A stretch of 64,000 bases of DNA from positions 124,001-188,000 of the forward strand of contig JAIYDI010000042.1 of the NCBI GenBank assembly GCA_027487555.1, in the 5' to 3' direction. The notes beneath the pieces are model-generated. The model saw nothing but the letters and a program-made list of their open reading frames with translations. It had not been told where the DNA came from and ran no database searches. Shown piece after piece: positions 54,987-64,000 of this stretch. The stretch is from Hyphomicrobiales bacterium. GTDB lineage: Bacteria; Pseudomonadota; Alphaproteobacteria; Rhizobiales; Devosiaceae. Numbering within the stretch: the first letter of the stretch is position 1; each line of letters starts with the position of its first letter. The position numbers and the translations under genes are program-made.

Positions 54987-55020
54987 GGGTTCCTCCCCGT
55001 TTTGCAGATGGGGAACACAT

Positions 55021-55036
55021 CGCAAGCGCCGTGCCA
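55021..55036 (-). promoter_or_regulatory. Sigma-54 promoter for aldehyde dehydrogenase
   Basis: On the minus strand TGGCACGGCGCTTGCG: an almost perfect -24/-12 element (TGGCACG-N4-TTGC). It lies 35 bp ahead of the dehydrogenase start, and a sigma-54 activator gene is divergent. Confidence 0.85.
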
Positions 55037-55166
55037 GCCGGCCCAACCGCGGCGCCGCGACCGCCAAGCGACTGGTATTCCTGCTGAAACGTTCTGATTT
55101 GATCTGGGTCTGGACAGGTTCCGAAAAACGCGCTCCCCTCCGTGCAACAGGGGAAACGATGGCGGA

Positions 55167-55182
55167 TGCAACACCTGTTGCA
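55167..55182. promoter_or_regulatory. Activator binding site (upstream activating sequence)
   Basis: Inverted repeat TGCAACACCTGTTGCA (7-bp arms, 2-nt centre), about 130 bp upstream of the sigma-54 promoter, the usual distance for an enhancer. Half-site-like copies lie at 55143-55150 and near 55186-55199, so several dimers may bind. Confidence 0.65.
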
Positions 55183-55203
55183 AAATGCCACACCTGTTCT
55201 GGA

Positions 55204-55250
55204 GCGCTTCCAGGAAAAGTGGTGACGGTTTTCCGGTTCGGAAGCGCGAC
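55204..55250. repeat. Dispersed 47-bp intergenic repeat, copy 2
   Basis: Counterpart of 3935-3981; bases 55225-55246 are identical to 3956-3977. It lies between the activator sites and the activator gene. Confidence 0.65.
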
Positions 55251-55313
55251 TAAGCAGAAACGAGGATCATGCATCGTCGCAACGCCGACATGCGATGATC
55301 CGAGGAGGGGATG

Positions 55314-57167
<1,854 letters not shown>

Positions 57168-57179
57168 GCCGGGAGTCGC

Positions 57180-57270
57180 CACGAAAGCCGCGGTCGGGCG
57201 CTCCGGTGGAGCGACCGAAGGCGATGAAGGTGCCCGAAGGGCAGGTGAGGGGGGCCGCTTGCGCTGAGCG
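57180..57270. repeat. Mosaic intergenic repeat, copy C
   Basis: Contains GGTCGGGCGCTCC / GGAGCGACC in inverted order and GGTGCCCGAAGGGCAGGTGAGG, matching pieces of copy B (CACCCGCCCTTCGGGCACC) on the opposite strand. No gene. Confidence 0.55.
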
Positions 57271-57347
57271 CGCTTGGCCAAATAGCTGGGAATCACCACC
57301 CAGCCATTCGGCCAGCGTTCAGCCGAATCGGCCTAGAAGCTTTGGTC

Positions 57348-58142
57348 ATGCGCCAATATCTCCACATGCTCGGCGAGGTGCTCGCCAACGGCTCCGACCG
57401 CCCCGACCGCACCGGCACCGGCACACGCTCGCTGTTCGGCAATCAGTTGCGCTTCGATCTGTCAGAGGGATTTCCTCTGGTCACCACCAAGAAGCTGCAC
57501 GTCAAATCCATCATCTACGAACTGCTCTGGTTCCTTCGCGGCGAAACCAATGTGCGCTGGCTGCAGGAGCGCGGCGTCCGCATCTGGGACGATTGGGCCG
57601 ATGAGAACGGCGATCTTGGCCCGGTCTATGGCAGCCAGTGGCGCTCCTGGCCCGACGGCAAGGGCGGCACCATCGATCAGATCAGCAATGTCGTGCAGTC
57701 GATCCGGACCAAGCCGGATTCCCGTCGCCACATTGTTTCGGCCTGGAACCCGGCCGAAGTCGACGATATGGCGCTGCCGCCGTGCCATTGCCTGTTCCAG
57801 TTCTACGTCGCCAATGGCAAGCTCAGCTGCCAGCTCTATCAGCGCTCGGCCGATATCTTTCTGGGCGTTCCGTTCAATATCGCTTCCTACGCGCTCCTGA
57901 CCCACATGGTCGCGCAGGTGAGCGGGCTGGAAGTGGGCGACTTCGTGCATTCCTTTGGCGACGTGCACCTCTACCACAACCACTTTGACCAGGCCCGGTT
58001 GCAGCTCTCGCGCGAGCCGCGCCCGCTGCCGCGCCTGACGCTCAATCCGGACCGTCATGATATCTTCGAATTCACCTTCGAGGACTTCATGATCACGGGC
58101 TACGATCCGCACCCGCACATCAAGGCCGAGGTTGCCGTATGA
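57348..58142 (+). CDS. thyA: Thymidylate synthase
   Basis: A 264-residue enzyme, the exact family length. The active-site region [35 protein letters not shown] carries the catalytic Cys; [11 protein letters not shown] and [14 protein letters not shown] are present. It converts dUMP to dTMP using methylene-tetrahydrofolate, and the folA downstream recycles the dihydrofolate produced. Starts at ATG 57348; an upstream in-frame TTG is unlikely. Confidence 0.95.
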   Translation: MRQYLHMLGEVLANGSDRPDRTGTGTRSLFGNQLRFDLSEGFPLVTTKKLHVKSIIYELLWFLRGETNVRWLQERGVRIWDDWADENGDLGPVYGSQWRSWPDGKGGTIDQISNVVQSIRTKPDSRRHIVSAWNPAEVDDMALPPCHCLFQFYVANGKLSCQLYQRSADIFLGVPFNIASYALLTHMVAQVSGLEVGDFVHSFGDVHLYHNHFDQARLQLSREPRPLPRLTLNPDRHDIFEFTFEDFMITGYDPHPHIKAEVAV

Positions 58143-59167
58143 AACCGCTCCTTATCGCCGCGCTTGTCCTGCCGCTCTTCACGGTCCCCGCCTTCGCCAA
58201 CGACACGATGAGCCAGCTTGGCACGGGTGGGCTGATGTTCGTCACCTCAGACAAGGTGACCATGACGTCGGAAGACCTCTTCGTGTCCACCGATCAGGTG
58301 CGGGTGAAATACCAGTTCACCAACACCGCCGATTCCGACCAGACCTCGCTCGTGTCCTTCCCGCTGCCCGATATCACCGGAAGTGGCGATTTCATGGTCT
58401 CGGTGCCCGGCGAAGACCCGGCCAACCTGTTCAATTTCAGCACCACCTTCGATGGCGAGCCCGTCGAAGCCACGCTGCACCAATATGTCTTCGCGTTCGG
58501 TGTCGATTATTCCGATCTGCTCAGGGGGCTCGGCGTGCCGTTCACGCCATTCGGCAGCCCGACGACCGAAGCACTCAACGCGCTGGACCCTGCCGACCAG
58601 CAGAAGCTGCTGCATCTGGGGCTCGTCATCCCGATGGAGTATGACTCCGGCTCTGGCTGGATGACGGACTATGTGCCGGTCTGGACTCTGCGCTCGACCT
58701 ATACCTGGGAAGCGACCTTCAAGGCAGGAACCACCCACGAAGTCGTGCACATCTACCAGCCGAGCGTCGGTGGCACTGTCGCGGTGACCTTCCTCGCAGA
58801 GCCCTATGACAATTACGACCCGGCCACCGAGTACAAGAAGAAGTACTGCACTGACGAGGGCTTCGTGAACAGTGTCAAGAAGACACTGCCCGACCCGAAG
58901 GAGCCCTATGGCGCGCCGTTCACCGAAATGTGGCTGAGCTATATCTGGTCAACCGGCGCCAACTGGAACGGCCCGATCGGCAAGTTCCGCCTGACCATCG
59001 ACAAGGGCCGGCCGGAAAACCTCGTCTCCTTCTGCTGGGACGGCAAGGTGACCAAGACCTCGCCCACCACCTTCGAGATGGAAGCTACCGATTTCTATCC
59101 GCCCTACGACCGCGAACTCGAAATCCTCATCCTCAACCGCAACGATCCCGACCCCAATGTCGGGTGA
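58139..59167 (+). CDS. DUF4424 secreted protein
   Basis: A 342-residue protein with signal peptide ([20 protein letters not shown]). The mature part [30 protein letters not shown] is the usual DUF4424 start. Rich in beta structure; no membrane helix. Function unknown. Its ATG overlaps the thyA stop (ATGA), so it is translated with thyA. Confidence 0.85.
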   Translation: MKPLLIAALVLPLFTVPAFANDTMSQLGTGGLMFVTSDKVTMTSEDLFVSTDQVRVKYQFTNTADSDQTSLVSFPLPDITGSGDFMVSVPGEDPANLFNFSTTFDGEPVEATLHQYVFAFGVDYSDLLRGLGVPFTPFGSPTTEALNALDPADQQKLLHLGLVIPMEYDSGSGWMTDYVPVWTLRSTYTWEATFKAGTTHEVVHIYQPSVGGTVAVTFLAEPYDNYDPATEYKKKYCTDEGFVNSVKKTLPDPKEPYGAPFTEMWLSYIWSTGANWNGPIGKFRLTIDKGRPENLVSFCWDGKVTKTSPTTFEMEATDFYPPYDRELEILILNRNDPDPNVG

Positions 59168-59510
59168 TCCCCGCCTGTCCGAACTCACGGCCAAGGTCGC
59201 AACGGTCTCCGATATCTTTGCCGCGCGCTGCGACATCAGGCGCCATGAGGATTGGTACCTCCTGAAGCTGCAGGAGGAGCTCGGGGAACTCACAGCCGAG
59301 GCCTTGCGCGCATCCGGCCGCGCGCGTCGGCGCGACGAATCCGCAGAGGATCAGCGGCTTGCGCTCGAAGACGAAGCCGCCGACCTCTTCGCCATGCTGC
59401 TGTTGTTCTGCCGCCACCACGACATCGACATCGCTCAAGCCCTTGAGCGCAAGTGGTTCAAATACCTGCCGCACACGCCCCTTCCTGCTGCCAGTGTGGA
59501 TGAGCGATGA
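59157..59510 (+). CDS. MazG-like nucleotide pyrophosphohydrolase
   Basis: A 117-residue all-alpha protein. KLQEELGELTAEAL and LEDEAADLFAMLLLF resemble the E-x2-E and E-x2-D metal-binding pairs of MazG/dUTPase-like pyrophosphohydrolases. Such enzymes hydrolyse non-canonical NTPs. It overlaps the DUF4424 gene by 11 bp and the next gene by 4 bp. A role with the adjoining nucleotide genes is plausible. Confidence 0.75.
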   Translation: MSGDPRLSELTAKVATVSDIFAARCDIRRHEDWYLLKLQEELGELTAEALRASGRARRRDESAEDQRLALEDEAADLFAMLLLFCRHHDIDIAQALERKWFKYLPHTPLPAASVDER

Positions 59511-59923
59511 TCACACGCGAGACTTTGCAGCGCTTGGCGATCGGTAAGGTCGCCGATGCCGAACTTCTGCTGTCCCATGGGCGCTACTCCAACGCCTACT
59601 ATCTGTTCGGATACGGCATTGAGTTGGGTTTCAAGGCACGCATTGCGCGGGCATTTGTGGCCGAGGCCATTCCCGACAAGAGCCTTGTTCTGGCCACTTA
59701 CACGCACGATCTGGCTAAGCTGGCGGGGCTGGCGCAGCTGGCTTTGACAATCGACAGACGCCGAACCGAGTCGCCCACATTCAGTGCGAACTGGGCCACG
59801 GTGGTCGAATGGTCCGAGGAAAGCCGGTACCAGGAGGTGGATTATTTCACCGCCAGAAATATGAGAGATGCTATCATGGGCGAAGAAGACGGAGTTTTTC
59901 CATGGCTGCAGCGCAACTGGTAG
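59507..59923 (+). CDS. HEPN-like protein
   Basis: A 138-residue all-alpha protein. HGRYSNAYYLFGYGIELGFKARIARAF and THDLAKLAGLAQL resemble HEPN-domain proteins. The catalytic R-x4-6-H motif of HEPN RNases is not evident, so nuclease activity is doubtful. It overlaps the next gene by 22 bp, forming a tight pair. Confidence 0.6.
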   Translation: MITRETLQRLAIGKVADAELLLSHGRYSNAYYLFGYGIELGFKARIARAFVAEAIPDKSLVLATYTHDLAKLAGLAQLALTIDRRRTESPTFSANWATVVEWSEESRYQEVDYFTARNMRDAIMGEEDGVFPWLQRNW

Positions 59924-60300
59924 GCAGTGAGATCGAAGCGGGCCTCGCACTTGTCGGCGTGCTTGATTCCCTTGATTTCGGCGTTAGGGCAGCCCTCTGG
60001 CTCTACAATGGCGAGACGGAAAACTGGCGGTTCGTGATCGGGGTGGACGGCGACCGCGAAGAATTGAGCCGGCAATACTACAAGGCCGCATTCGCCCTGG
60101 CCGAGTGGCGCAAGGCGCATCCCGAACATCCCGATCTTCTCGATTTGGCGCGGGTGAAGTTCGTGTTGATGTCTGATCCGCTCATCACCGGTCTTTCCAG
60201 TCTGGTGCAGTCCCCGACCCTCGGCAGCAAGCGGCTGACCGGCAATGTCGTGAATGGCGTCTATGTCGAGGACGCGCTAGTGCACCGTATCGCCGCATAA
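59902..60300 (+). CDS. Uncharacterised partner of HEPN-like gene
   Basis: A 132-residue soluble protein from ATG 59902 (GGAG upstream). It has an alpha/beta pattern (ALWLYNGETENWRFVIGVDG... ARVKFVLMSDPLITGLSSLVQS). No known family is recognised, and it is not an obvious MNT nucleotidyltransferase, the common HEPN partner. The overlap suggests the two products work together. Confidence 0.6.
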   Translation: MAAAQLVGSEIEAGLALVGVLDSLDFGVRAALWLYNGETENWRFVIGVDGDREELSRQYYKAAFALAEWRKAHPEHPDLLDLARVKFVLMSDPLITGLSSLVQSPTLGSKRLTGNVVNGVYVEDALVHRIAA

Positions 60301-60310
60301 CCTTCGGACG

Positions 60311-60790
60311 ATGACCCTCTCCATCCGCCCCGCGACGCCGGACGATACCGGCACCATCCTGTTCTTCATCCGCGAACTCGCCGAGTACGAGAAGCTCCTG
60401 CACGAGGTCGTTGCCACCGAGGCCGATCTCGAGCGCGATCTTTTCGGCCCGAGCCCCAAGGTCTTCTGCGAACTCGCTGAACTTAATGGCAAGCCGGTCG
60501 GCTTCGCGCTCTGGTACTACACCTATTCCACCTTCCAGGGCCGGCACGGGCTCTATCTTGAAGACCTCTATGTCCTGCCAGAAACGCGCGGGCAGGGGGT
60601 CGGCAAGGCCCTGCTGGTCGAGCTCGCACGCCGTTGCGTCAGCGAACGTCTCGGCCGCTATGAGTGGTCCGTGCTCGATTGGAACGAGCCCTCCATCGCC
60701 TTCTACAAGGCACAGGGCGGCGCCTTGATGAGCGAGTGGATCCGGGTGCGCGTCACTGGCCCGGCGCTCGAAAAGCTCGGCGCCACATGA
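60311..60790 (+). CDS. GNAT N-acetyltransferase, diamine acetyltransferase-like
   Basis: A 159-residue GNAT protein. The acetyl-CoA site is LYVLPETRGQGVGKALLVELA (Q-x-x-G-x-G/A); the N-terminal IRPATPDDTGTILFFIRELAEYEK and C-terminal LDWNEPSIAFYKAQGG match spermidine/spermine-type acetyltransferases. Its stop overlaps the folA start. Confidence 0.87.
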   Translation: MTLSIRPATPDDTGTILFFIRELAEYEKLLHEVVATEADLERDLFGPSPKVFCELAELNGKPVGFALWYYTYSTFQGRHGLYLEDLYVLPETRGQGVGKALLVELARRCVSERLGRYEWSVLDWNEPSIAFYKAQGGALMSEWIRVRVTGPALEKLGAT

Positions 60791-61305
60791 GGCATCCCGT
60801 CGCACTTATTGCTGCAATCGGCGAAAACCACGTCATCGGCGTCGCAGGTCGCATTCCGTGGCGGCTGCCCTCCGACTTCGCCTTTTTCAAGCGCATGACG
60901 CTCGGCAAGCCGGTGATCATGGGCCGCAAGACATTCGAGTCGATCGGCAAGCCCTTGCCAGGGCGTACCAATCTCGTTGTCAGCCGCCAGCCGGGCAACC
61001 AGCCCGATGGTGTCATCGTCTTGTCGTCGCTCGATGCGGCGCTGCTCCATGCCGATGCCATCGCGACCGCCGATCATGCCGACGAGATCATCGTTGCGGG
61101 CGGCGGCGAGATCTATCGCGAGGCTATGCCGCGCGCCGATCGGCTGGTCATCACCCATGTGGCGCTCGCCCCCGAAGGCGATGCGCGCTTCCCTGACATC
61201 GATCCAGACGTCTGGCAGGTGATCGATATGCCCCAGATTGCGCGCACCGAGCGCGACAGCGCCGATTTCTGCGTCAAAATCTACCATCGGCGGCAGCCCG
61301 CGTGA
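60787..61305 (+). CDS. folA: Dihydrofolate reductase
   Basis: A 172-residue DHFR. The N-terminal LIAAIGENHVIGVAGRIPWRLPSDFAFFKRMTLGKPVIMGRKTFESIGKPLPGRTNLVVSR and the VAGGGEIYREAM loop are textbook, with Asp in the LPSDF motif as the proton donor. It regenerates tetrahydrofolate consumed by ThyA. The ATG overlaps the GNAT stop. Confidence 0.94.
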   Translation: MRHPVALIAAIGENHVIGVAGRIPWRLPSDFAFFKRMTLGKPVIMGRKTFESIGKPLPGRTNLVVSRQPGNQPDGVIVLSSLDAALLHADAIATADHADEIIVAGGGEIYREAMPRADRLVITHVALAPEGDARFPDIDPDVWQVIDMPQIARTERDSADFCVKIYHRRQPA

Positions 61306-61371
61306 CATTGATCGCCGGGTAGGGCTTTCCTATATGTGCCTGAACGTGACAAGAGCCGTGAAAGGAAGCAG

Positions 61372-62514
61372 ATGCCCTGGGACAACAATACGGGCGGAGG
61401 GGGACGTACGCCCAATAATGGCGGCCCCTGGGGAAATGCGCCCGGTGGGGGGAATGGCGGAGGAGGTGGCGGTGGCGGCGGCCGGCGAGGCGGCGGCACA
61501 CCACCCAGTCTCGAGGATCTGCTGAACCGCGGTCGTGATCAGTTCAAGGGCGGCGTGCCCGGAGGCACCCGTTGGGCTGTCGTCGGCGGCATCGCGGCGC
61601 TTGCCGTGCTGTGGCTCGCCAACTCGGTCTACACCATCGAACAGTCCGAAGTCGGCGTGAAACTGCGCTTCGGTAAGCCGGTCGAGCTGTCGAATGCCGG
61701 CCTGCACCTGCTGCTGTGGCCGATCGAAGCCGTCGAGCGTGTCAGCTTGCAGGAAAACCGCACCGAAATCGGTTCTCTTGCTGGCAGTGCCACACCGCAG
61801 GCCACCGAGGGTCAGATGCTCTCGGGCGACCAGAACATCGTCAATGTCGATTTCTCCGTGCTGTGGACCATTTCGGATCCGGCGGCCTATCTGTTCAACG
61901 TGCGCGATCCGGACAGCCTGATCCGCGCCATCGGCGAGAGCGCCATGCGCGAAGTCGTTGGCCGGCGTCCCGCGCAGGATATTTTCCGCGACGACAAGAC
62001 TGGTATCGCCAACGACGTGCTGCAGATCGTCCGCACCATCACCGAAAGCTACAAGATGGGCGTCACGGTATCGCAGGTCGCCATCGGCCAGGCGGCTCCG
62101 CCCGCCGAAGTGGCGGATGCCTTCAACGAAGTGCAGCGCGCCGAGCAGGATGAGGACCGCTTCCAGGAAGAAGCGCGCCAATACGCCAATACCTTGCTCG
62201 GTGAAGCCCGCGGCCAGGCAGCCCAGATCCGCGAAGACGCCGCCGCCTACAAGACGCGCGTCGTGCAGGAAGCGGAAGGCGAGGCGGCCCGCTTCCTTTC
62301 CATCTACCAGCAATATGCCAATGCGCCTGAAGTGACGCGCAAGCGTCTCTACCTCGAAACCATGGAAGAGGTGCTGCGCGGCTCCGACAAGGTCGTCATC
62401 GATCCTTCGGCATCCGGGCAGGGGGGCGTCGTGCCCTATCTCCCGCTTCCTGAGATCAGGCCGCAGTCGGCAGCCCAGGCCGGTACGACCACCACCACGA
62501 CGGGGGCGAACTGA
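61372..62514 (+). CDS. hflK: HflK, SPFH-domain protease regulator
   Basis: A 380-residue membrane protein. A Gly/Asn-rich N-terminal tail, one transmembrane helix (AVVGGIAALAVLWLANSVYTI, about 62-82), then the SPFH domain and a long coiled coil (EVQRAEQDEDRFQEEARQYANTLLGEARGQA). With HflC it forms the cage that restrains the FtsH protease. Start at 61372 after AAAGGAAG. Confidence 0.94.
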   Translation: MPWDNNTGGGGRTPNNGGPWGNAPGGGNGGGGGGGGGRRGGGTPPSLEDLLNRGRDQFKGGVPGGTRWAVVGGIAALAVLWLANSVYTIEQSEVGVKLRFGKPVELSNAGLHLLLWPIEAVERVSLQENRTEIGSLAGSATPQATEGQMLSGDQNIVNVDFSVLWTISDPAAYLFNVRDPDSLIRAIGESAMREVVGRRPAQDIFRDDKTGIANDVLQIVRTITESYKMGVTVSQVAIGQAAPPAEVADAFNEVQRAEQDEDRFQEEARQYANTLLGEARGQAAQIREDAAAYKTRVVQEAEGEAARFLSIYQQYANAPEVTRKRLYLETMEEVLRGSDKVVIDPSASGQGGVVPYLPLPEIRPQSAAQAGTTTTTTGAN

Positions 62515-62516
62515 CC

Positions 62517-63575
62517 ATGAACCGCCTTATCGCACTTGGCGTTGTCGCCATCGGCCTCTTCTATGTCTTCGTCTCGTCCATCTATGTGGTGAACGAGCGT
62601 GAGCAGGCCATCGTCACCCGCTTCGGCCAGATCATCGACGTGAAGACCGAGCCCGGCATGTACTTCAAGGTGCCGACGAACGTCGTCGATAACGTGCAGA
62701 TCATCGAGGATCGGCTGCTGCGTGCCGATGTCTCGAACATGAGCCTGCAGGTCTCCGACGGTAAGTTCTACATCGTCGATGCCTTCCTCAGCTACCGCAT
62801 CTCCGATCCACGCCTGTTCCGGACGCGTGCCCAGGGCGAAATCCGCGTTGCGGAAGACCGCCTCACCACCCGCCTGAACTCGGCGCTGCGCGATGTCTAT
62901 AGCCGGCGCGACTTCACCGCCGCCTTGTCCGACCAACGCTCCGCCATGATGAACGAGGCGCGCGATATCATCCGCCCGGATATGTCTCCGCTCGGCATCG
63001 ATGTGGTGGACGTGCGTATCCTGCGCACCGATCTCGACCCGAACGTGTCGGCCGATACCTTCAACCGCATGAAGGCCGAACGCCTTGCCGAGGCCGCCCT
63101 GCTGCGCGCCCGTGGCCAGGAAGCCAAGCGCACCGCGACTGCTATCGCCGATCGTCAGCGCACGGAAATCATCGCCGCCGCCCAGCGCGACGCCGAGATC
63201 CTCCGAGGCGAGGGTGAAGCCGAGCGCTCGGGCATCTTCGCCGAGGCCTATACCCGCGATCCGGATTTCTTCCAGTTCTACCGCTCGATGCAGTCCTATC
63301 GCGCGGCGCTGGGCGGCACCGGCACCACCATGGTGCTGTCGCCGAACTCGGAGTTCTTCCGCTACTTCGAGAATGAAAACCCGGACAATATCCAGGTTGC
63401 GCCAGGCGCCGGTGCCGACATCCCGGTCACGCCGCTGATCGAGACCCCGGCGGAATCTTCGCCGATCCTCGACACGCCGGCGGCGCCGGCTGATGCGACC
63501 ACCGTGACGGAGACGGCCCCGGCCGCCACCCCGGCGGTTGAGACGGCCCCGGCCGCCCCGGCAACGTCGCCATAA
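62517..63575 (+). CDS. hflC: HflC, SPFH-domain protease regulator
   Basis: A 352-residue partner of HflK, 2 bp downstream. N-terminal helix (LIALGVVAIGLFYVFVSSIYVV), SPFH domain (EREQAIVTRFGQIIDVKTEPGMYFKVP), coiled coil, and an Ala/Pro/Thr-rich C-terminal tail longer than in E. coli HflC. Confidence 0.94.
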   Translation: MNRLIALGVVAIGLFYVFVSSIYVVNEREQAIVTRFGQIIDVKTEPGMYFKVPTNVVDNVQIIEDRLLRADVSNMSLQVSDGKFYIVDAFLSYRISDPRLFRTRAQGEIRVAEDRLTTRLNSALRDVYSRRDFTAALSDQRSAMMNEARDIIRPDMSPLGIDVVDVRILRTDLDPNVSADTFNRMKAERLAEAALLRARGQEAKRTATAIADRQRTEIIAAAQRDAEILRGEGEAERSGIFAEAYTRDPDFFQFYRSMQSYRAALGGTGTTMVLSPNSEFFRYFENENPDNIQVAPGAGADIPVTPLIETPAESSPILDTPAAPADATTVTETAPAATPAVETAPAAPATSP

Positions 63576-63582
63576 CGCTTCC

Positions 63583-63630
63583 GAAGCCGGCGCCTGTCCA
63601 TTCAGGCAAGCGCCGGCTTCACCAGTTTTT
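63583..63630 (+). terminator. Terminator after hflC
   Basis: GAAGCCGGCGC / GCGCCGGCTTC, an 11-bp perfect stem with an inner CCTG/CAGG pair, followed five bases later by five T residues. Separates hflKC from the protease gene. Confidence 0.65.
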
Positions 63631-63708
63631 GCGCATTGCCGCGCTGGACACCCCGCTTGAGTTCCTTTCAACTGCCCTCCCAATGGCGAATGCGTCGCGG
63701 AGGTTGAG

Positions 63709-64000
63709 TTGCTGAAGGTCCTGGGGTTCATCCTCGCCATTTCCGGTTCGCTCGTCGCGGCGCCTGCCTTTGCCAAGGGCCCCGATTCCGTTGCCGGCCT
63801 CGCCGAACAACTCTCACCGGCCGTCGTCAACATCAGCACCTCGCGCATGGTGCCGGGTGGCTTTGGCGTACCCTACCCCGAAGTCCCCGAAGGGTCCCCG
63901 CTCGGCGACCTGTTCGACGAGCGCAACCCCAACAACGGCGAAGGCGAGGACCGGATGGAGGAGGCGCGCAGCCTCGGCTCGGGCTTCATCGTTTCCGCCG
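63709..64000 (+). CDS. Deg/Do-type serine protease, N-terminal part
   Basis: Open at the window edge (97 residues visible). I start at TTG 63709 because GGAGG lies five bases upstream; nearby ATGs give only short frames. Signal peptide (MLKVLGFILAISGSLVAAPAFA), then GLAEQLSPAVVNISTSR and EEARSLGSGFIVSA, the opening of the trypsin-like domain of DegP/DegQ proteins. It acts in periplasmic quality control and is often next to hflKC in alphaproteobacteria. Confidence 0.9.
   Translation, partial: MLKVLGFILAISGSLVAAPAFAKGPDSVAGLAEQLSPAVVNISTSRMVPGGFGVPYPEVPEGSPLGDLFDERNPNNGEGEDRMEEARSLGSGFIVSA

Overview
The window looks like chromosomal DNA of a high-GC alphaproteobacterium of the Hyphomicrobiales type; Devosia or a relative would fit, but nothing here proves the genus. 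Evidence for the class is a circularly permuted two-piece tmRNA gene, an alphaproteobacterial SspB adaptor, the thyA/folA/hflK/hflC/Deg-protease neighbourhood, and short intergenic mosaic repeats of a kind common in this group. No insertion sequence, intact prophage, rRNA operon or CRISPR array is visible.

Region 1 (1-8183) is the most unusual part. After the last codons of a truncated gene come, on one strand with little spacing, a secreted tandem outer-membrane beta-barrel, a DUF3467 protein, a GAF-TM-HlyD adaptor, a PqqD-like/site-2-protease/biotinyl-lipoyl fusion, and a short SecA-like ATPase. This looks like a dedicated, so far unnamed, protein export or maturation system. The truncated upstream gene may be its cargo.

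Region 2 (8369-21454) is an aromatic (hydroxyquinol-type) catabolic island. It has two LysR regulators, each divergent from a catabolic transcript. One arm encodes an intradiol dioxygenase, an MhqO/MhqE-like ring-cleaving VOC protein and an MhqD-like hydrolase. The other encodes maleylacetate reductase, a five-gene Liv-type ABC importer, a TfdB-like FAD monooxygenase and a second intradiol dioxygenase. The first dioxygenase lacks one expected iron-ligand histidine. A gene-poor stretch of about 780 bp and two tRNA-Glu genes follow.

Region 3 (22668-27643) is mixed housekeeping: an M15-like lipoprotein, glyoxalase I, a double cold-shock protein, a DUF192 protein, a haemolysin-III protein, an ArsR regulator with a basic tail, a YdcF protein and tRNA-Arg. 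Region 4 (27690-36027) is a sugar locus: a LacI regulator with two palindromic operators, a four-gene ABC importer, two tandem TIM-barrel isomerases and a Gfo/Idh/MocA oxidoreductase, suggesting uptake and epimerisation or oxidation of a glycoside.

Region 5 (36314-50666) carries an aminopeptidase P, a 44-residue protein with a strong terminator, prmA, an EEP/cardiolipin synthase pair, a DMT exporter, a UvrD/PcrA helicase, a large AsmA protein, a ribbon-helix-helix protein and sspB. The tmRNA gene ssrA lies immediately upstream of sspB on the same strand, so the tag and its proteolytic adaptor are neighbours. Region 6 (51416-57167) has a Wzy-like polytopic membrane protein, then an aldehyde dehydrogenase/DUF779 operon with a clear sigma-54 promoter, facing an AcoR-type activator. 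Region 7 (57348-64000) is the folate/thymidylate and HflKC cluster, interrupted by a DUF4424 protein, a MazG-like protein, a HEPN-like pair and a GNAT enzyme, and ending inside a Deg-type protease.
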